A DNA stretch of 12,814 bases from Dysgonamonadaceae bacterium (GCA_031261015.1 JAISKG010000022.1:1-12814); one strand, 5' to 3'; counted from the stretch's first letter, positions 5,648 to 12,814 are shown. Notes: a model not told the origin generated them from the sequence alone. Numbers and translations are program-made.

Positions 5648-7495
5648 ATGATTTTTGAATTTCTAAAGAACCTATTCGCTTTTGATGCTAACTCTCCGCT
5701 ACTCTTTACTCAATTTTATTTTTGGGCTTTTTTCGCCTTTGTTTTTGCGGGATTCGCTTTAGTGAAAAATAAAATTTTGTTGCGCAATACCTTCCTTTTT
5801 TTCGTCAGCCTGTTCTTTTATTTCAAAACGAGTGGTTTGTTTGTATTGATTCTGATATTCACAACTTTTTTTAATTTTTATCAGGGGAAATTCATTGATC
5901 GCGCTGAAACGGAGAAAAAACGCAGGCAAAGTTTGCTTATCGGATTGTTAGTTAATTTGTTCTTCTTGTGCTATTTCAAATATGCGTATTTCTTTACCGA
6001 TGTAATCAACAACATGCTGGGCGCTCATTTGAAGATTTTCGATGTGTTTGCGTGGGTTGGCAACGGCTTTCGGCAGACCGGCAAATTTGATGTATCCAAT
6101 ATCCTGTTGCCGGTCGGAATTTCATTCTATACTTTCCAGAATATCAGTTATTTAATGGATATTTTCAGAAAGCGGGTGAAGCCGGTGGAAAATGTTTTGA
6201 ACTTCGGATTCTACGTGAGCTTTTTCCCGCAATTGGTGGCCGGTCCTATTGTTCGGGCTAGCGAATTTATTCCTCAATTGTACAAAAAATATTTTCTTTC
6301 GGAACGGCAGTTCGGAATCGCTGTCTTTTGGATACTCAATGGATTAGCGAAGAAAATTATTTTGAGCGATTACATTGCCGTCAACTTCGTCGATCGCGTG
6401 TTTGACAATCCAACCATGTTTTCGGGATTTGAAAATTTGGTGGCTTTATTCGGCTATTCCTTACAGGTTTATGCCGATTTTTCGGGATATACCGACATCG
6501 CGATCGGCTTGGCGATGCTGATGGGATTTTACTTGCCTAAGAATTTCAATTCGCCATACAAAGCGACCAATCCCGGCGATTTTTGGAAACGTTGGCATAT
6601 TTCGCTGTCGCGTTGGCTGCAAGATTATGTGTATATTCCGTTGGGCGGCAACCGGAACGCTACTTTTGGTACTTACGCTTTGATTATCAGCATCGCTTTG
6701 ATTGCCTTAATTCTTTCCGGCAGTTTTTGGGTCGGTTTAATTATGTTTGTAATTATTTCCACTTTGGCATATACCGCCAGAGTTTATCCCGAAAAAAAGA
6801 AAAAAATCACGACCAATCTCAACATGATGGATACAATGCTGGTAGGTGGAATTTGGCACGGCGCGAGTTGGAATTTCATGATTTGGGGCGGTTTAAACGG
6901 CTTAGGCATACTTACTTATAAATTTTGGAAAGATTGGGATGTACGTATCCGAACGGTGATTTTATTGGTGTTGACGGTGATCTGTTTCCTCGTTTCTCAA
7001 TGGACGGATAGCGCGATTATGAATATCGCTTTTGTTTGGGTAGGAATTATTTTCGCCGGGACACTCATTCGTTTTCTCTACACAATTTACGGAGATAATA
7101 AACCCTACAAACAATTGGAAGTTGCTTGGGCGATTTTCCAAACATTTGTTTTTATTTCCTTTACGCGATTGTTTTTCCGTTCCGGCTCTAATTTGGACCC
7201 TGTCGAAGCCAATCAAACTGCTTGGAATACAGCCAAATCCATGGTGAATCAAATCGGTGGTCGTTGGGATTTTTCGCAGATCGGCGACATGATTTATGAA
7301 TACCGTTCCGTGTTTTTCTTGATTGTTATCGGCATGATTATCCATTGGTTGCCCGAAAATTTCAAGCGGACTTACCGTATCCTTTTCTCTCGTATTCCCT
7401 TATTTTTTATGGCCATTCTGGTAGCGACCTTGATTTTTGTGATGTATCAGTTTGTAACGGCTGATTTGCAGAAGTTTATTTATTTCCAATTTTAA
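5648..7495 (+). CDS. MBOAT-family membrane O-acyltransferase (AlgI/PatA-like)
   Basis: This 615-aa polytopic inner-membrane protein probably moves acyl (likely acetyl) groups across the membrane to supply the two SGNH proteins encoded upstream. MBOAT landmarks are clear: PVGISFYTFQNISY (155-168), FFPQLVAGPIVR (192-203), YADFSGYTDIAIG (275-287), FWKRWHISLSRWL (312-324), PLGGNR (331-336) and GGIWHGASWNF (400-410) with catalytic His404. In AlgI-type proteins the last two blocks are only about 15-20 residues apart; here about 60 residues separate them, containing two extra hydrophobic segments (LIISIALIALILSG and FWVGLIMFVIISTLAY). There is also an extra C-terminal membrane region of almost 200 residues, so the protein is longer than the usual 450-520 aa. 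My recollection is that Bacteroidota relatives share this insert, but I could not check. It ends the operon; a hairpin follows at 7504-7545. Confidence 0.92.
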   Translation: MIFEFLKNLFAFDANSPLLFTQFYFWAFFAFVFAGFALVKNKILLRNTFLFFVSLFFYFKTSGLFVLILIFTTFFNFYQGKFIDRAETEKKRRQSLLIGLLVNLFFLCYFKYAYFFTDVINNMLGAHLKIFDVFAWVGNGFRQTGKFDVSNILLPVGISFYTFQNISYLMDIFRKRVKPVENVLNFGFYVSFFPQLVAGPIVRASEFIPQLYKKYFLSERQFGIAVFWILNGLAKKIILSDYIAVNFVDRVFDNPTMFSGFENLVALFGYSLQVYADFSGYTDIAIGLAMLMGFYLPKNFNSPYKATNPGDFWKRWHISLSRWLQDYVYIPLGGNRNATFGTYALIISIALIALILSGSFWVGLIMFVIISTLAYTARVYPEKKKKITTNLNMMDTMLVGGIWHGASWNFMIWGGLNGLGILTYKFWKDWDVRIRTVILLVLTVICFLVSQWTDSAIMNIAFVWVGIIFAGTLIRFLYTIYGDNKPYKQLEVAWAIFQTFVFISFTRLFFRSGSNLDPVEANQTAWNTAKSMVNQIGGRWDFSQIGDMIYEYRSVFFLIVIGMIIHWLPENFKRTYRILFSRIPLFFMAILVATLIFVMYQFVTADLQKFIYFQF

Positions 7496-7503
7496 GCAAA
7501 TAA

Positions 7504-7545
7504 AAAATCAGATAATCGAAAGCAATTTCTTAATTATCTGATTTT
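7504..7545. terminator. Bidirectional terminator between the MBOAT operon and tRNA-Pro
   Basis: A 13-bp perfect stem (AAAATCAGATAAT at 7504-7516 with ATTATCTGATTTT at 7533-7545) encloses a 16-nt loop. On the minus strand it is followed by a T-tract ending the tRNA transcript (the stem runs into TTTTTTA). On the plus strand it lies 8 nt after the MBOAT stop and ends in ATTTT. It separates two convergent units. Confidence 0.8.
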
Positions 7546-7551
7546 CAATTG

Positions 7552-7626
7552 TCGAGGTACCTAGATTCGAACTTGGGACCCCCTGCTCCCAAAGCAGGTG
7601 CGCTAACCGGGCTGCGCTACACCTCG
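7552..7626 (-). tRNA. tRNA-Pro, anticodon TGG
   Basis: The minus strand folds as a full cloverleaf of 75 nt. The acceptor stem is CGAGGTG with TACCTCG (last pair G-T) and discriminator A73. The D arm is GCGC/GCGC around AGCCCGGTTA, and the anticodon stem is CCTGC/GCAGG with loop TTTGGGA, giving anticodon TGG (proline). The variable loop is GGGTC and the T loop TTCGAAT. CCA is not encoded. The T stem (CCAAG/CTAGG) has an A-A mismatch at its middle pair (51-63), which is unusual but leaves four good pairs. A TAnnTTTG promoter lies upstream and a strong hairpin downstream, so it is transcribed alone. Confidence 0.95.
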
Positions 7627-7644
7627 ATTCTTTTTTTGCGAGTA

Positions 7645-7652
7645 CAAAAGTA
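7645..7652 (-). promoter_or_regulatory. Promoter of tRNA-Pro (-7 TACTTTTG)
   Basis: On the minus strand TACTTTTG matches TAnnTTTG exactly and ends 18 nt before the tRNA 5' end, placing the start about 10 nt before the mature tRNA. A T-rich stretch (CTTTT) lies about 19-20 nt upstream in place of a clean -33 box. Confidence 0.65.
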
Positions 7653-7700
7653 AGGGTTTTTCTTGGGATTGAAAAGAGAATTGGAAGAAAATTTTTGAAG

Positions 7701-7737
7701 CAAGGCTTTCCAAGCTCTTGAAACTCGGAAAGCCTTG
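7701..7737 (-). terminator. Stem-loop after the outer-membrane protein gene (probable terminator)
   Basis: An 11-bp perfect stem (CAAGGCTTTCC at 7701-7711 with GGAAAGCCTTG at 7727-7737, 15-nt loop) begins 9 nt after the stop codon of the minus-strand outer-membrane protein gene. The sequence after it is CTTCAAAAATTTTC, a poor T-tract, so it may work by RNA stability or factor-assisted termination. It lies upstream of the tRNA-Pro promoter and so separates the two units. Confidence 0.65.
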
Positions 7738-7746
7738 TATGCAATA

Positions 7747-8571
7747 TTACTTCAACCGGTAAGCCACTCCGACGTTCAGGCCGAAAGAAGAAAAATCTAT
7801 ATTCCTCGGTTTCCCATAAATATAATCGAGGTTGGCGGAAAGCGAAATGCTGTTGCTACAATTCCAGCGAACGGAAGCACCCAAATTGCACACAAAGGTC
7901 GTTTTGGTGCTATAAGACGCTCCATTCCATACCTCGACACCGTTGCCGTAACCAACCATGGGTTTAAAATCAAATTCTACTATATGCGATTCTGTAGCGA
8001 ACGAAAATAAAGGGCCTACAACTAATCCGCTCAAACCAATAGATCTGTCTTCTTCAATACGCCAATTGGACGGTAGGTAAGAAGTAGTGAATAGAGATGC
8101 TGCCAAACCAACATTTTTGGAAAACAAGTAACCGAAATTTAGATTGAATTGACCTCCGGAACTGTCAATTTCATCATAATCTGTTAATAAAGTGGCCATT
8201 CCAAAGCTAACACCAATATAACCTTTGCGATAATTTTGTATGGGAGCATTCGTTGGATTATAAGTAGGATTTGAATAAGTTCTCTCCTGATAAACAGGAG
8301 CTTGCGTTGAGTAATTGGAAGAAGGAGTCGTTGTTTCTTCTTGGAAAAAATCCTGATCTCCGTTTTCGTATTGAATCTTCAGGACTTCGGAAACAGGAAC
8401 GATACGTCTGATTCCCGTTTCGCTTCCTTCTTTGATGTACTTAACACTGTAATCGGTGATTTCGACCACTTTTCCGCGAACTTCTTCACCGTTCTTTTTA
8501 ATAATAATGTCTTGCGCATACAGGATAGAAGAGATGCACAAACAGAGCAATACTAAAATAGACTTTTTCAT
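7747..8571 (-). CDS. Outer-membrane beta-barrel protein with a short N-terminal periplasmic domain
   Basis: This 274-aa protein has a signal peptide (MKKSILVLLCLCISS, cleavage after YAQ at residue 20). Residues 21-76 form a small basic/acidic beta domain (DIIIKKNGEEVRGKVVEIT, then YSVKYIK, then VSEVLKIQYENGDQ), a layout often found at the N-terminus of Bacteroidota surface proteins. A Thr/Ser/Tyr/Asn/Pro-rich linker follows (about 77-115). From about 116 to the end, alternating hydrophobic strands with glycine and aromatic residues (GYIGVSFGMATLL, FNLNFGYLF, SLSANLDYIYG, FGLNVGVAYRLK) make a barrel of perhaps eight strands. Function is unknown; such proteins serve as porins, stress-related barrels or envelope stabilisers. 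It is transcribed alone from its own promoter, ends in a stem-loop, and has no functional neighbour. Confidence 0.82.
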   Translation of the reverse strand: MKKSILVLLCLCISSILYAQDIIIKKNGEEVRGKVVEITDYSVKYIKEGSETGIRRIVPVSEVLKIQYENGDQDFFQEETTTPSSNYSTQAPVYQERTYSNPTYNPTNAPIQNYRKGYIGVSFGMATLLTDYDEIDSSGGQFNLNFGYLFSKNVGLAASLFTTSYLPSNWRIEEDRSIGLSGLVVGPLFSFATESHIVEFDFKPMVGYGNGVEVWNGASYSTKTTFVCNLGASVRWNCSNSISLSANLDYIYGKPRNIDFSSFGLNVGVAYRLK

Positions 8572-8612
8572 AACTGATAAATTTTAAATTTAAATTATTT
8601 TGATTTTTATGA

Positions 8613-8642
8613 CAAAAGTAGTGAATTTTTATAATAAAACAA
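8613..8642 (-). promoter_or_regulatory. Promoter of the outer-membrane protein gene
   Basis: On the minus strand TACTTTTG (8620-8613) matches TAnnTTTG, and TTG (8642-8640) lies 19 nt upstream, close to the -33 consensus. The start would be about 35 nt before the ATG. The -33 box lies within a few bases of the comM stop codon, so the two genes are nearly contiguous but separately promoted. Confidence 0.7.
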
Positions 8643-8643
8643 C

Positions 8644-10182
8644 TTATCCCGCCCAATTTTCTCGATCCAAATTCCGGTATCCGATCGCCTCCCCAATGTG
8701 ATACGGTCGCACCGTTTCCGACGCTTCCAAATCGGCGATCGTGCGAGCAACGCGCAAAATCCGGTCGTATGCGCGCGCGGAAAGATTCAGTTTTTCCATC
8801 GCATTTTTCAATTGCATGAGGCCTCCTTGGTCGGGTTGGGCATGCTGGTGCAAGAGGCGCGTATTCATTTGGGCGTTGCAATAAATGCCTGATTCTTCGG
8901 CAAATCGATCTTCTTGAATCTTTCGGGCGGCAATCACACGTTGCCTGACATGTTCGCTGGATTCGGCCGGTCGCGTGTCGGAAATGGCCTCAAACGGGAC
9001 GGGAACGATTTCGATTTGAATATCAATCCTGTCTAACAGTGGTCCGGAGAGGCGGTTCAGATATTTACGCACTTGTTGCGGCGAGCATACGCAATCTTTG
9101 TTTGGGTCGTTGTAATGTCCGCAGGGACAAGGATTCATGGAAGCGACCAGCATCACTCCCGCCGGATATTCGACGGTGAACTTTGCCCGTGAAATGGTGA
9201 TTTTACGGTCTTCCAGCGGTTGCCGGAGTACTTCCAGTACGCAACGATTAAATTCGGCGATCTCGTCCAAAAACAGCACGCCGTTATGCGCCAGACTGAT
9301 CTCACCCGGTTGCGGATACGAACCGCCGCCGACCATCGCCACCGTCGAAATCGTGTGATGCGGACTGCGAAACGGCCGGATTGCAATCAGCGAACCGTTG
9401 TGATTGATCTTTCCCGCCACCGAATGAATCTTGGTTGTTTCCAAACTTTCCCGTAAAGTTAATGGCGGTAAAATCGAAGGTATTCGCTTAGCTAACATGC
9501 TTTTACCGGCTCCGGGACTTCCGATCAAAATCAAATTGTGGCCGCCGGCGCAAGCCACTTCCATCGCCCGCTTCACATTTTCTTGGCCTTTGACTTCGGC
9601 AAAATCGCAATCGACCGACATTTGGTTGTCATAAAATTCTTTGCGAGGATCAACGGTCACCTGCTCCAACGTTTTCTTCTGATCAAAAAAATGAATGACA
9701 TCCAACAAGTTATCCGCTGCGTAAACGGTCAATCCGGCGACGACTGCCGCCTCGCGCGCATTGCATCGTGGAAGAATCAAGCCTTTGAAACCGGCCTCTT
9801 TCGCTTGAATCGCGATTGGTAAAACGCCTTTCACGGCTTGCAAACTGCCGTCGAGCGACAATTCTCCTATCAGGATGTAATCGCCAATGCCTTCGGATTT
9901 GATTTTTTCAGCTGCCGCTAAAATGCCGATAGTCAACGGAAGATCGTAAGCCGCTCCTTCTTTCCGGATGTCGGCGGGAGCCATATTGACGACAATTTGA
10001 TTGCGAGGAAACTTTAATCCGTTGACTTGCAGGGCTGAAGTGATCCGCTCATGAGATTCGCGAATAATGACGTCGGGCAAACCGACCAACATAAATTTAA
10101 TACCTTTACTACTATTGACTTCTATGGTAATGACAGTGGCGTTCACTCCTTGTAGCGCTGCTGCATATACTTTTGATAACAT
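8644..10182 (-). CDS. comM: ComM/YifB-type AAA+ ATPase (Mg-chelatase-like)
   Basis: This 512-aa cytoplasmic protein is a full-length member of the YifB/ComM family. In naturally competent bacteria ComM is a hexameric helicase that drives branch migration while incoming single-stranded DNA is recombined; it is widespread in non-competent species too. Residues 1-170 form the N-terminal Lon-protease-like domain without a proteolytic role ([29 protein letters not shown]). The AAA+ core has Walker A GSPGAGKS (221-228), FRSPHHTIS (271-279), Walker B VLFLDE (302-307) and LLDRIDI with an Arg at 385. It carries the family's cysteine cluster CPCG...DCVC (352-366). The C-terminal region (about 405-510) is the helical lid. 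A dedicated promoter lies upstream and the stop adjoins the next gene's promoter. Family assignment is secure; the competence role in this organism is not shown. Confidence 0.95.
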   Translation of the reverse strand: MLSKVYAAALQGVNATVITIEVNSSKGIKFMLVGLPDVIIRESHERITSALQVNGLKFPRNQIVVNMAPADIRKEGAAYDLPLTIGILAAAEKIKSEGIGDYILIGELSLDGSLQAVKGVLPIAIQAKEAGFKGLILPRCNAREAAVVAGLTVYAADNLLDVIHFFDQKKTLEQVTVDPRKEFYDNQMSVDCDFAEVKGQENVKRAMEVACAGGHNLILIGSPGAGKSMLAKRIPSILPPLTLRESLETTKIHSVAGKINHNGSLIAIRPFRSPHHTISTVAMVGGGSYPQPGEISLAHNGVLFLDEIAEFNRCVLEVLRQPLEDRKITISRAKFTVEYPAGVMLVASMNPCPCGHYNDPNKDCVCSPQQVRKYLNRLSGPLLDRIDIQIEIVPVPFEAISDTRPAESSEHVRQRVIAARKIQEDRFAEESGIYCNAQMNTRLLHQHAQPDQGGLMQLKNAMEKLNLSARAYDRILRVARTIADLEASETVRPYHIGEAIGYRNLDRENWAG

Positions 10183-10243
10183 AAGGTTTTGTGATTATTA
10201 TGTTAATACTTGGTTAAATTTGTTTTTAATGAATTATTTTCGG

Positions 10244-10251
10244 CAAAGATA
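10244..10251 (-). promoter_or_regulatory. Promoter of comM (-7 TATCTTTG)
   Basis: On the minus strand TATCTTTGCCG matches TAnnTTTG exactly, giving a leader of about 55 nt before the comM ATG. The -33 region is only T-rich (TTT at about 19 nt). It lies between the lpxB stop and comM, so comM can be expressed apart from surE-lpxB. Confidence 0.65.
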
Positions 10252-10268
10252 AACAAAAATTGAGAATC

Positions 10269-10303
10269 GAAAATGGAAAGTTGAAAATTAATTTTTCATT
10301 TTC
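10269..10303 (-). terminator. Weak A/T stem-loop at the lpxB stop codon
   Basis: GAAAATG (10269-10275) pairs with CATTTTC (10297-10303), enclosing an A/T-rich self-complementary stretch (AAAATTAATTTT). It includes the lpxB stop codon and is followed on the minus strand by moderate T-runs. Termination here would be partial at best. Confidence 0.3.
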
Positions 10304-11423
10304 TGCTATAAATTAATTGAGCTACTCGTTCTGCTGCGCCGGGGTTTCCCAATTTTTTAACCACTCCCTCATAATTCCTCATCATTTCCTGGCGATAATC
10401 ATCATCGCAAAGCAACCGTCGCAATTCATCCTGAATTTGCGTCCGCGAAAAATATTTTCCAAACAATTCTTGTACAACCGTTTTTTCCGCAATCAGATTC
10501 ACCAGCGAAATATACGGAACTTTGAAAAAATGCTTCCATACAAACGACACTAAATGTTTGAGCGGCGTTTGATAACACACCACTTGCGGCGTTCGCAGTA
10601 AAGCCGTTTCAAGCGTGGCCGTCCCCGACGTGACCAAAGCGGCTTTCGCTTGCTGTAATAAACGGTAAGTTTGATTAAAAACCACAGGAACAGAAGCGTT
10701 TCCGGTGAAATTTCGATAATATTCCGGATCCATGCCGGGCGCGCCCGCAATCACACATTGGTAAGCGTCGAAAGGAGCGGAAGCCTGCAACATCGTCGGC
10801 AAATTATCTTTGATTTCCTGACGGCGGCTGCCGGGTAAAAGAGCGATAATCGGTTTATTAATCAGTTGATTAGCTGAAATAAATTCCTCGAAAGTTTCGT
10901 TTGCATATTCGCGGGTAGCGATTTCATCTACTGTCGGATTTCCCACATAATCAACCGAATATCCATGTTTTTTATAAAAATCCGGTTCAAACGGCAAAAT
11001 GCACAACATCCGGTCTATGTATTTTTTGATGGACCGGATGCGGTATTCTTTCCACGCCCAAATCTTCGGCGAGATGTAATAATACACGCGCGGAGCCGGA
11101 TTCAATTGCTTTAAATATTTGGCAATCCGAAGATTAAATCCTGGATAATCGACCAAAATAACTGCATCGGGTTGATATTCCCGGATGCTTTCCTTCGCTA
11201 ATTTCAGATTTTCAAAAATAGCGGGCAAATGCAAAAGTACGGGAATAAAACCCATGTAAGCCATTTCACGATAATGCTTTATCAATGTTCCACCAACCGA
11301 TTGCATCAAGTCGCCGCCAAAAAAACGAAAATCCGCTGCCGGATCAATGGCCTTTAGCGACCGCATCAAATTCGATGCGTGCAAATCGCCGGAAGCTTCG
11401 CCTGCTATCAAAAAATATTTCAT
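10296..11423 (-). CDS. lpxB: Lipid-A-disaccharide synthase
   Basis: This 375-aa GT19 glycosyltransferase joins UDP-2,3-diacylglucosamine and lipid X to form the lipid A disaccharide, at the cytoplasmic face of the inner membrane. Length is normal for the family. Visible landmarks are GEASGD (8-13) at the N-terminus, the membrane-facing hydrophobic segment around residues 56-70 (MGFIPVLLHLPAIF), VDYPGFN (91-97), SPKIWAWK (118-125), VGNP (160-163), LPGSRRQEI (196-204) and SGTATLE (266-272), which contribute to the UDP-sugar site. The gene begins 7 nt after the surE stop and has no promoter of its own in that gap, so the two are cotranscribed. The surE-lpxB pairing recurs in Bacteroidota as far as I recall. 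Confidence 0.96.
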   Translation of the reverse strand: MKYFLIAGEASGDLHASNLMRSLKAIDPAADFRFFGGDLMQSVGGTLIKHYREMAYMGFIPVLLHLPAIFENLKLAKESIREYQPDAVILVDYPGFNLRIAKYLKQLNPAPRVYYYISPKIWAWKEYRIRSIKKYIDRMLCILPFEPDFYKKHGYSVDYVGNPTVDEIATREYANETFEEFISANQLINKPIIALLPGSRRQEIKDNLPTMLQASAPFDAYQCVIAGAPGMDPEYYRNFTGNASVPVVFNQTYRLLQQAKAALVTSGTATLETALLRTPQVVCYQTPLKHLVSFVWKHFFKVPYISLVNLIAEKTVVQELFGKYFSRTQIQDELRRLLCDDDYRQEMMRNYEGVVKKLGNPGAAERVAQLIYSRK

Positions 11424-11430
11424 CGCGATA

Positions 11431-12192
11431 CTATATTTCCCATTTTTTCAATGGATCCAAAGCGTGGTAAGCGGTCATATCGACTTGCATCGGTACCAAA
11501 GCCGCATAGCCGTGACTGAGCGCCCACTCGTCGGAATGTACATTTTCCGGCTCTTGATTGGTAAATTCGCCGGTGAGCCAATAGACGTCTTTCCCGTTCG
11601 GATCTTGCGCCGATTGAAATTCTTTCGCCCAATAACCACGCGTTTGCGAGCAGACTTTCAAGCCTTTCACATCCGGAATATTCGGTACATTCAAATTGAG
11701 GCAAACGCCTCTCGGCAACCCGTCGCGCAACACTTTTTCCGCTACAATCCGGCCATACTTAACCGCTTCCGTAAAATCGGCCGACGGCGAATGATCGTCT
11801 AGCGAAACGCCCAGCGAAGGAATGCCGACGATACAACCTTCCAAAGCCGCGCCGATCGTCCCGGAATAAATCACGCAGACGGCGGAATTAGAACCGTGAT
11901 TGATTCCCGACAAAATCAAATCCGGCCGTCGATCCGCCAACTGATCAAGCGCTAATTTAACGCAATCGACCGGAGTGCCTGTACAGCTATAAATAGTCAA
12001 ATCATCTTCTTGCCGTATTTTATTTAAACGAATCGGATGTATGGACGTGATCGCGCTCGACATTCCGGAGCGCGCGCCGTCGGGAGCCACCACGAGCAAC
12101 TCGCCCAGTGAGCGAGCGCCTTCGATCAGGCTGCGGAGGCCTGCGGCTTCCACGCCGTCGTCGTTGGTGATGAGGATAAGGGGTTTCTGCAT
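11431..12192 (-). CDS. surE: 5'/3'-nucleotidase SurE
   Basis: This 253-aa metal-dependent nucleotidase/exopolyphosphatase removes phosphate from nucleoside monophosphates and is associated with stationary-phase survival. The family's metal site is intact: ITNDDG with Asp11/Asp12, RSG with Ser42, and SGINHG with Asn98. SCTGTPVDCV (69-78) and SGTIGAALEG (110-119) are also typical. The frame extends to a TTG at 12213, but that triplet is part of the TAACTTTG promoter element, so the mature message would start after it; ATG at 12192-12190 (MQKPLILITNDDG) is the right start. It is the first gene of the surE-lpxB operon, with a very short leader of about 12 nt. Confidence 0.95.
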   Translation of the reverse strand: MQKPLILITNDDGVEAAGLRSLIEGARSLGELLVVAPDGARSGMSSAITSIHPIRLNKIRQEDDLTIYSCTGTPVDCVKLALDQLADRRPDLILSGINHGSNSAVCVIYSGTIGAALEGCIVGIPSLGVSLDDHSPSADFTEAVKYGRIVAEKVLRDGLPRGVCLNLNVPNIPDVKGLKVCSQTRGYWAKEFQSAQDPNGKDVYWLTGEFTNQEPENVHSDEWALSHGYAALVPMQVDMTAYHALDPLKKWEI

Positions 12193-12210
12193 GTTTTCTT
12201 TTTTGAGGGG

Positions 12211-12218
12211 CAAAGTTA
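12211..12218 (-). promoter_or_regulatory. Promoter of the surE-lpxB operon (-7 TAACTTTG)
   Basis: On the minus strand TAACTTTG matches TAnnTTTG exactly and lies 18 nt upstream of the chosen surE ATG. No clean -33 TTTG is present. Its position rules out the upstream TTG as the translation start. Confidence 0.65.
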
Positions 12219-12263
12219 CGTGAAATAATTAAGAATGCACAGAGGGGGGGAAATTGAATCGGT

Positions 12264-12294
12264 TTTGTATTAAAATAATTTTTTTGTATTTTTG
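12264..12294 (+). promoter_or_regulatory. Consensus promoter of the putative toxin-antitoxin operon
   Basis: TTTG (12264-12267), exactly 19 nt, then TATTTTTG (12287-12294): this is a perfect match to the Bacteroidota -33/-7 consensus and the best promoter in the window. The start would be near 12301, about 19 nt before the ATG of the 63-aa protein. Confidence 0.8.
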
Positions 12295-12319
12295 CCCTAT
12301 GATTCTAAAATATAAAATT

Positions 12320-12511
12320 ATGGCAACACATACAAAAGAAGAATTGTCTGAGATCAAAAAACAACGTAACGATTTGTTGTATCTGATTTTACACAAAACA
12401 GGCGTAGCATATAAAGATTTGATCGAACATGCCAAAACTGACTTTATTATTAGTAATCTGGATATTGTAACAACAGAAGAAAAACAACAATTTACCAAAC
12501 TTGTTTTTTAA
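12320..12511 (+). CDS. Small helical protein, putative antitoxin of a PIN-domain module
   Basis: This 63-aa protein is encoded 2 nt upstream of a PIN-domain gene (TAA-CC-ATG), the usual antitoxin-then-toxin order. It is rich in charged residues and looks largely helical (THTKEELSEIKKQRNDLLYL at residues 3-22, YKDLIEHAKTD, TTEEKQQFTKLVF). I see no ribbon-helix-helix, AbrB or Phd-type signature. The open frame reaches back to 12254, but upstream codons overlap the promoter, and ATG at 12320 follows the predicted transcription start. If it is the antitoxin, its family is one I do not recognise. It could also be an unrelated accessory protein. Confidence 0.65.
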   Translation: MATHTKEELSEIKKQRNDLLYLILHKTGVAYKDLIEHAKTDFIISNLDIVTTEEKQQFTKLVF

Positions 12512-12513
12512 CC

Positions 12514-12814
12514 ATGCCTCAAAGAATTGATTATCGTACTTATGTTGATACGAATGTGCTTGTGGACTATTACACAGGACAAAACGATGCCATTTCCTGC
12601 TTGAAATATTTGTTTTCAACCAACAGAAAAGAAAATTTGTTTACATCTTCTTTAGCGCTTGTACAGACGGTATCACAGTTACAAAAGAAGAACCCGCAAA
12701 GAAGCAGGAAAGCCGTTCCTAAAGATAAAGTGATTGAGTATTTGCAATTTATATTCAACAAATTTACAATACTTGATTTAACACAGAAAGATATTATCGA
12801 CAGTTTTCCTTTGG
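12514..12814 (+). CDS. PIN-domain protein, probable VapC-like toxin nuclease, 3' end outside the window
   Basis: The first 100 codons of a PIN-domain protein are visible, from ATG at 12514 to the right edge with no stop. The N-terminal YVDTNVLVDYYTG (residues 10-22) is the hallmark first strand with the metal-binding Asp12. The following ISCLKYLF and FTSSLALVQTVSQL match the PIN helix and second strand. At the position where many VapC proteins have a second acidic residue, this one has Gln51; some Bacteroidota PIN proteins (PIN_3-like) also lack Glu there. The C-terminal Asp residues would lie beyond or near the edge. PIN toxins typically cut tRNA or rRNA to stop growth until neutralised by the cognate antitoxin. 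The family call is good; toxin function is inferred from the paired small gene upstream. Confidence 0.8.
   Translation, partial: MPQRIDYRTYVDTNVLVDYYTGQNDAISCLKYLFSTNRKENLFTSSLALVQTVSQLQKKNPQRSRKAVPKDKVIEYLQFIFNKFTILDLTQKDIIDSFPL

Noticed and set aside
7508..7744. 78-aa minus-strand open frame
   Set aside because: It runs through tRNA-Pro and two hairpins, so it is not a credible gene.
8498..8881. 127-aa minus-strand open frame bridging the outer-membrane protein and comM
   Set aside because: It overlaps the ends of two well-supported genes and the promoter between them; I checked whether it marks a frameshift in either, and both are complete without it.
12244..12250. Run of seven G between surE and the antitoxin gene
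   Set aside because: A short intergenic homopolymer near divergent promoters; could be phase-variable in principle, but there is no reading frame or spacing role visible.
12229..12511. Minus-strand open frames (89 and 76 aa) opposite the putative antitoxin and PIN genes
   Set aside because: They cover the consensus plus-strand promoter and a well-spaced gene pair; no domain recognised.
1..12814. CRISPR arrays, insertion sequences, att sites
   Set aside because: No spaced direct repeats, transposase-like frames or terminal inverted repeats were seen on either strand.

Overview
The window looks like a chromosomal segment from a member of the Bacteroidota, most likely order Bacteroidales. Three things in the sequence support this. 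Exact copies of the Bacteroidota -7 promoter element TAnnTTTG precede most transcription units. Start codons are preceded by A/T-rich stretches with almost no Shine-Dalgarno sequence. The gene families (GG-leader precursor with radical SAM maturase, paired SGNH/MBOAT genes, small outer-membrane barrel proteins) are typical of that group. The species cannot be named from the sequence alone.

Left part (1-2784, all on the minus strand, so read right to left): a small Cro/C1-type HTH regulator is followed by a compact RiPP-like locus. The locus has its own promoter (2408-2415), a leader transcript of about 220 nt with two hairpins and a possible 36-aa ORF, an 83-aa GG-leader precursor with five core cysteines, and an intergenic stem-loop/T-tract. 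A 498-aa radical SAM/SPASM maturase follows, then, after a 2-nt gap, a secreted protein of unknown function that is cut by the left edge. No export ABC transporter or C39 peptidase is visible; if present it would lie left of position 1. This is the most interesting part of the window.

Middle (2885-7495, plus strand): three closely spaced genes, two different SGNH-hydrolase-fold envelope proteins followed by an AlgI-type MBOAT acyltransferase. Together they look like an O-acylation machine for an envelope or extracellular glycan. The MBOAT carries extra membrane segments just before its catalytic histidine.

Right-middle (7504-12192, minus strand): mostly housekeeping genes. In transcription order these are surE and lpxB (one operon, 7-nt gap), a ComM/YifB-type AAA+ protein, an outer-membrane beta-barrel protein, and tRNA-Pro(TGG). 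All except lpxB have a visible TAnnTTTG promoter. A stem-loop at 7504-7545 separates this block from the convergent MBOAT operon.

Right edge (12264-12814, plus strand): a well-formed promoter drives a 63-aa helical protein and, 2 nt later, a PIN-domain protein cut by the window edge. The arrangement is that of a type II toxin-antitoxin module with an unrecognised antitoxin.

Several long open frames (starting at 1873, 2823 and 12213) begin at TTG codons inside promoters or the intergenic stem-loop; the ATG starts given here are preferred. No CRISPR array, insertion sequence, rRNA or att site was seen.
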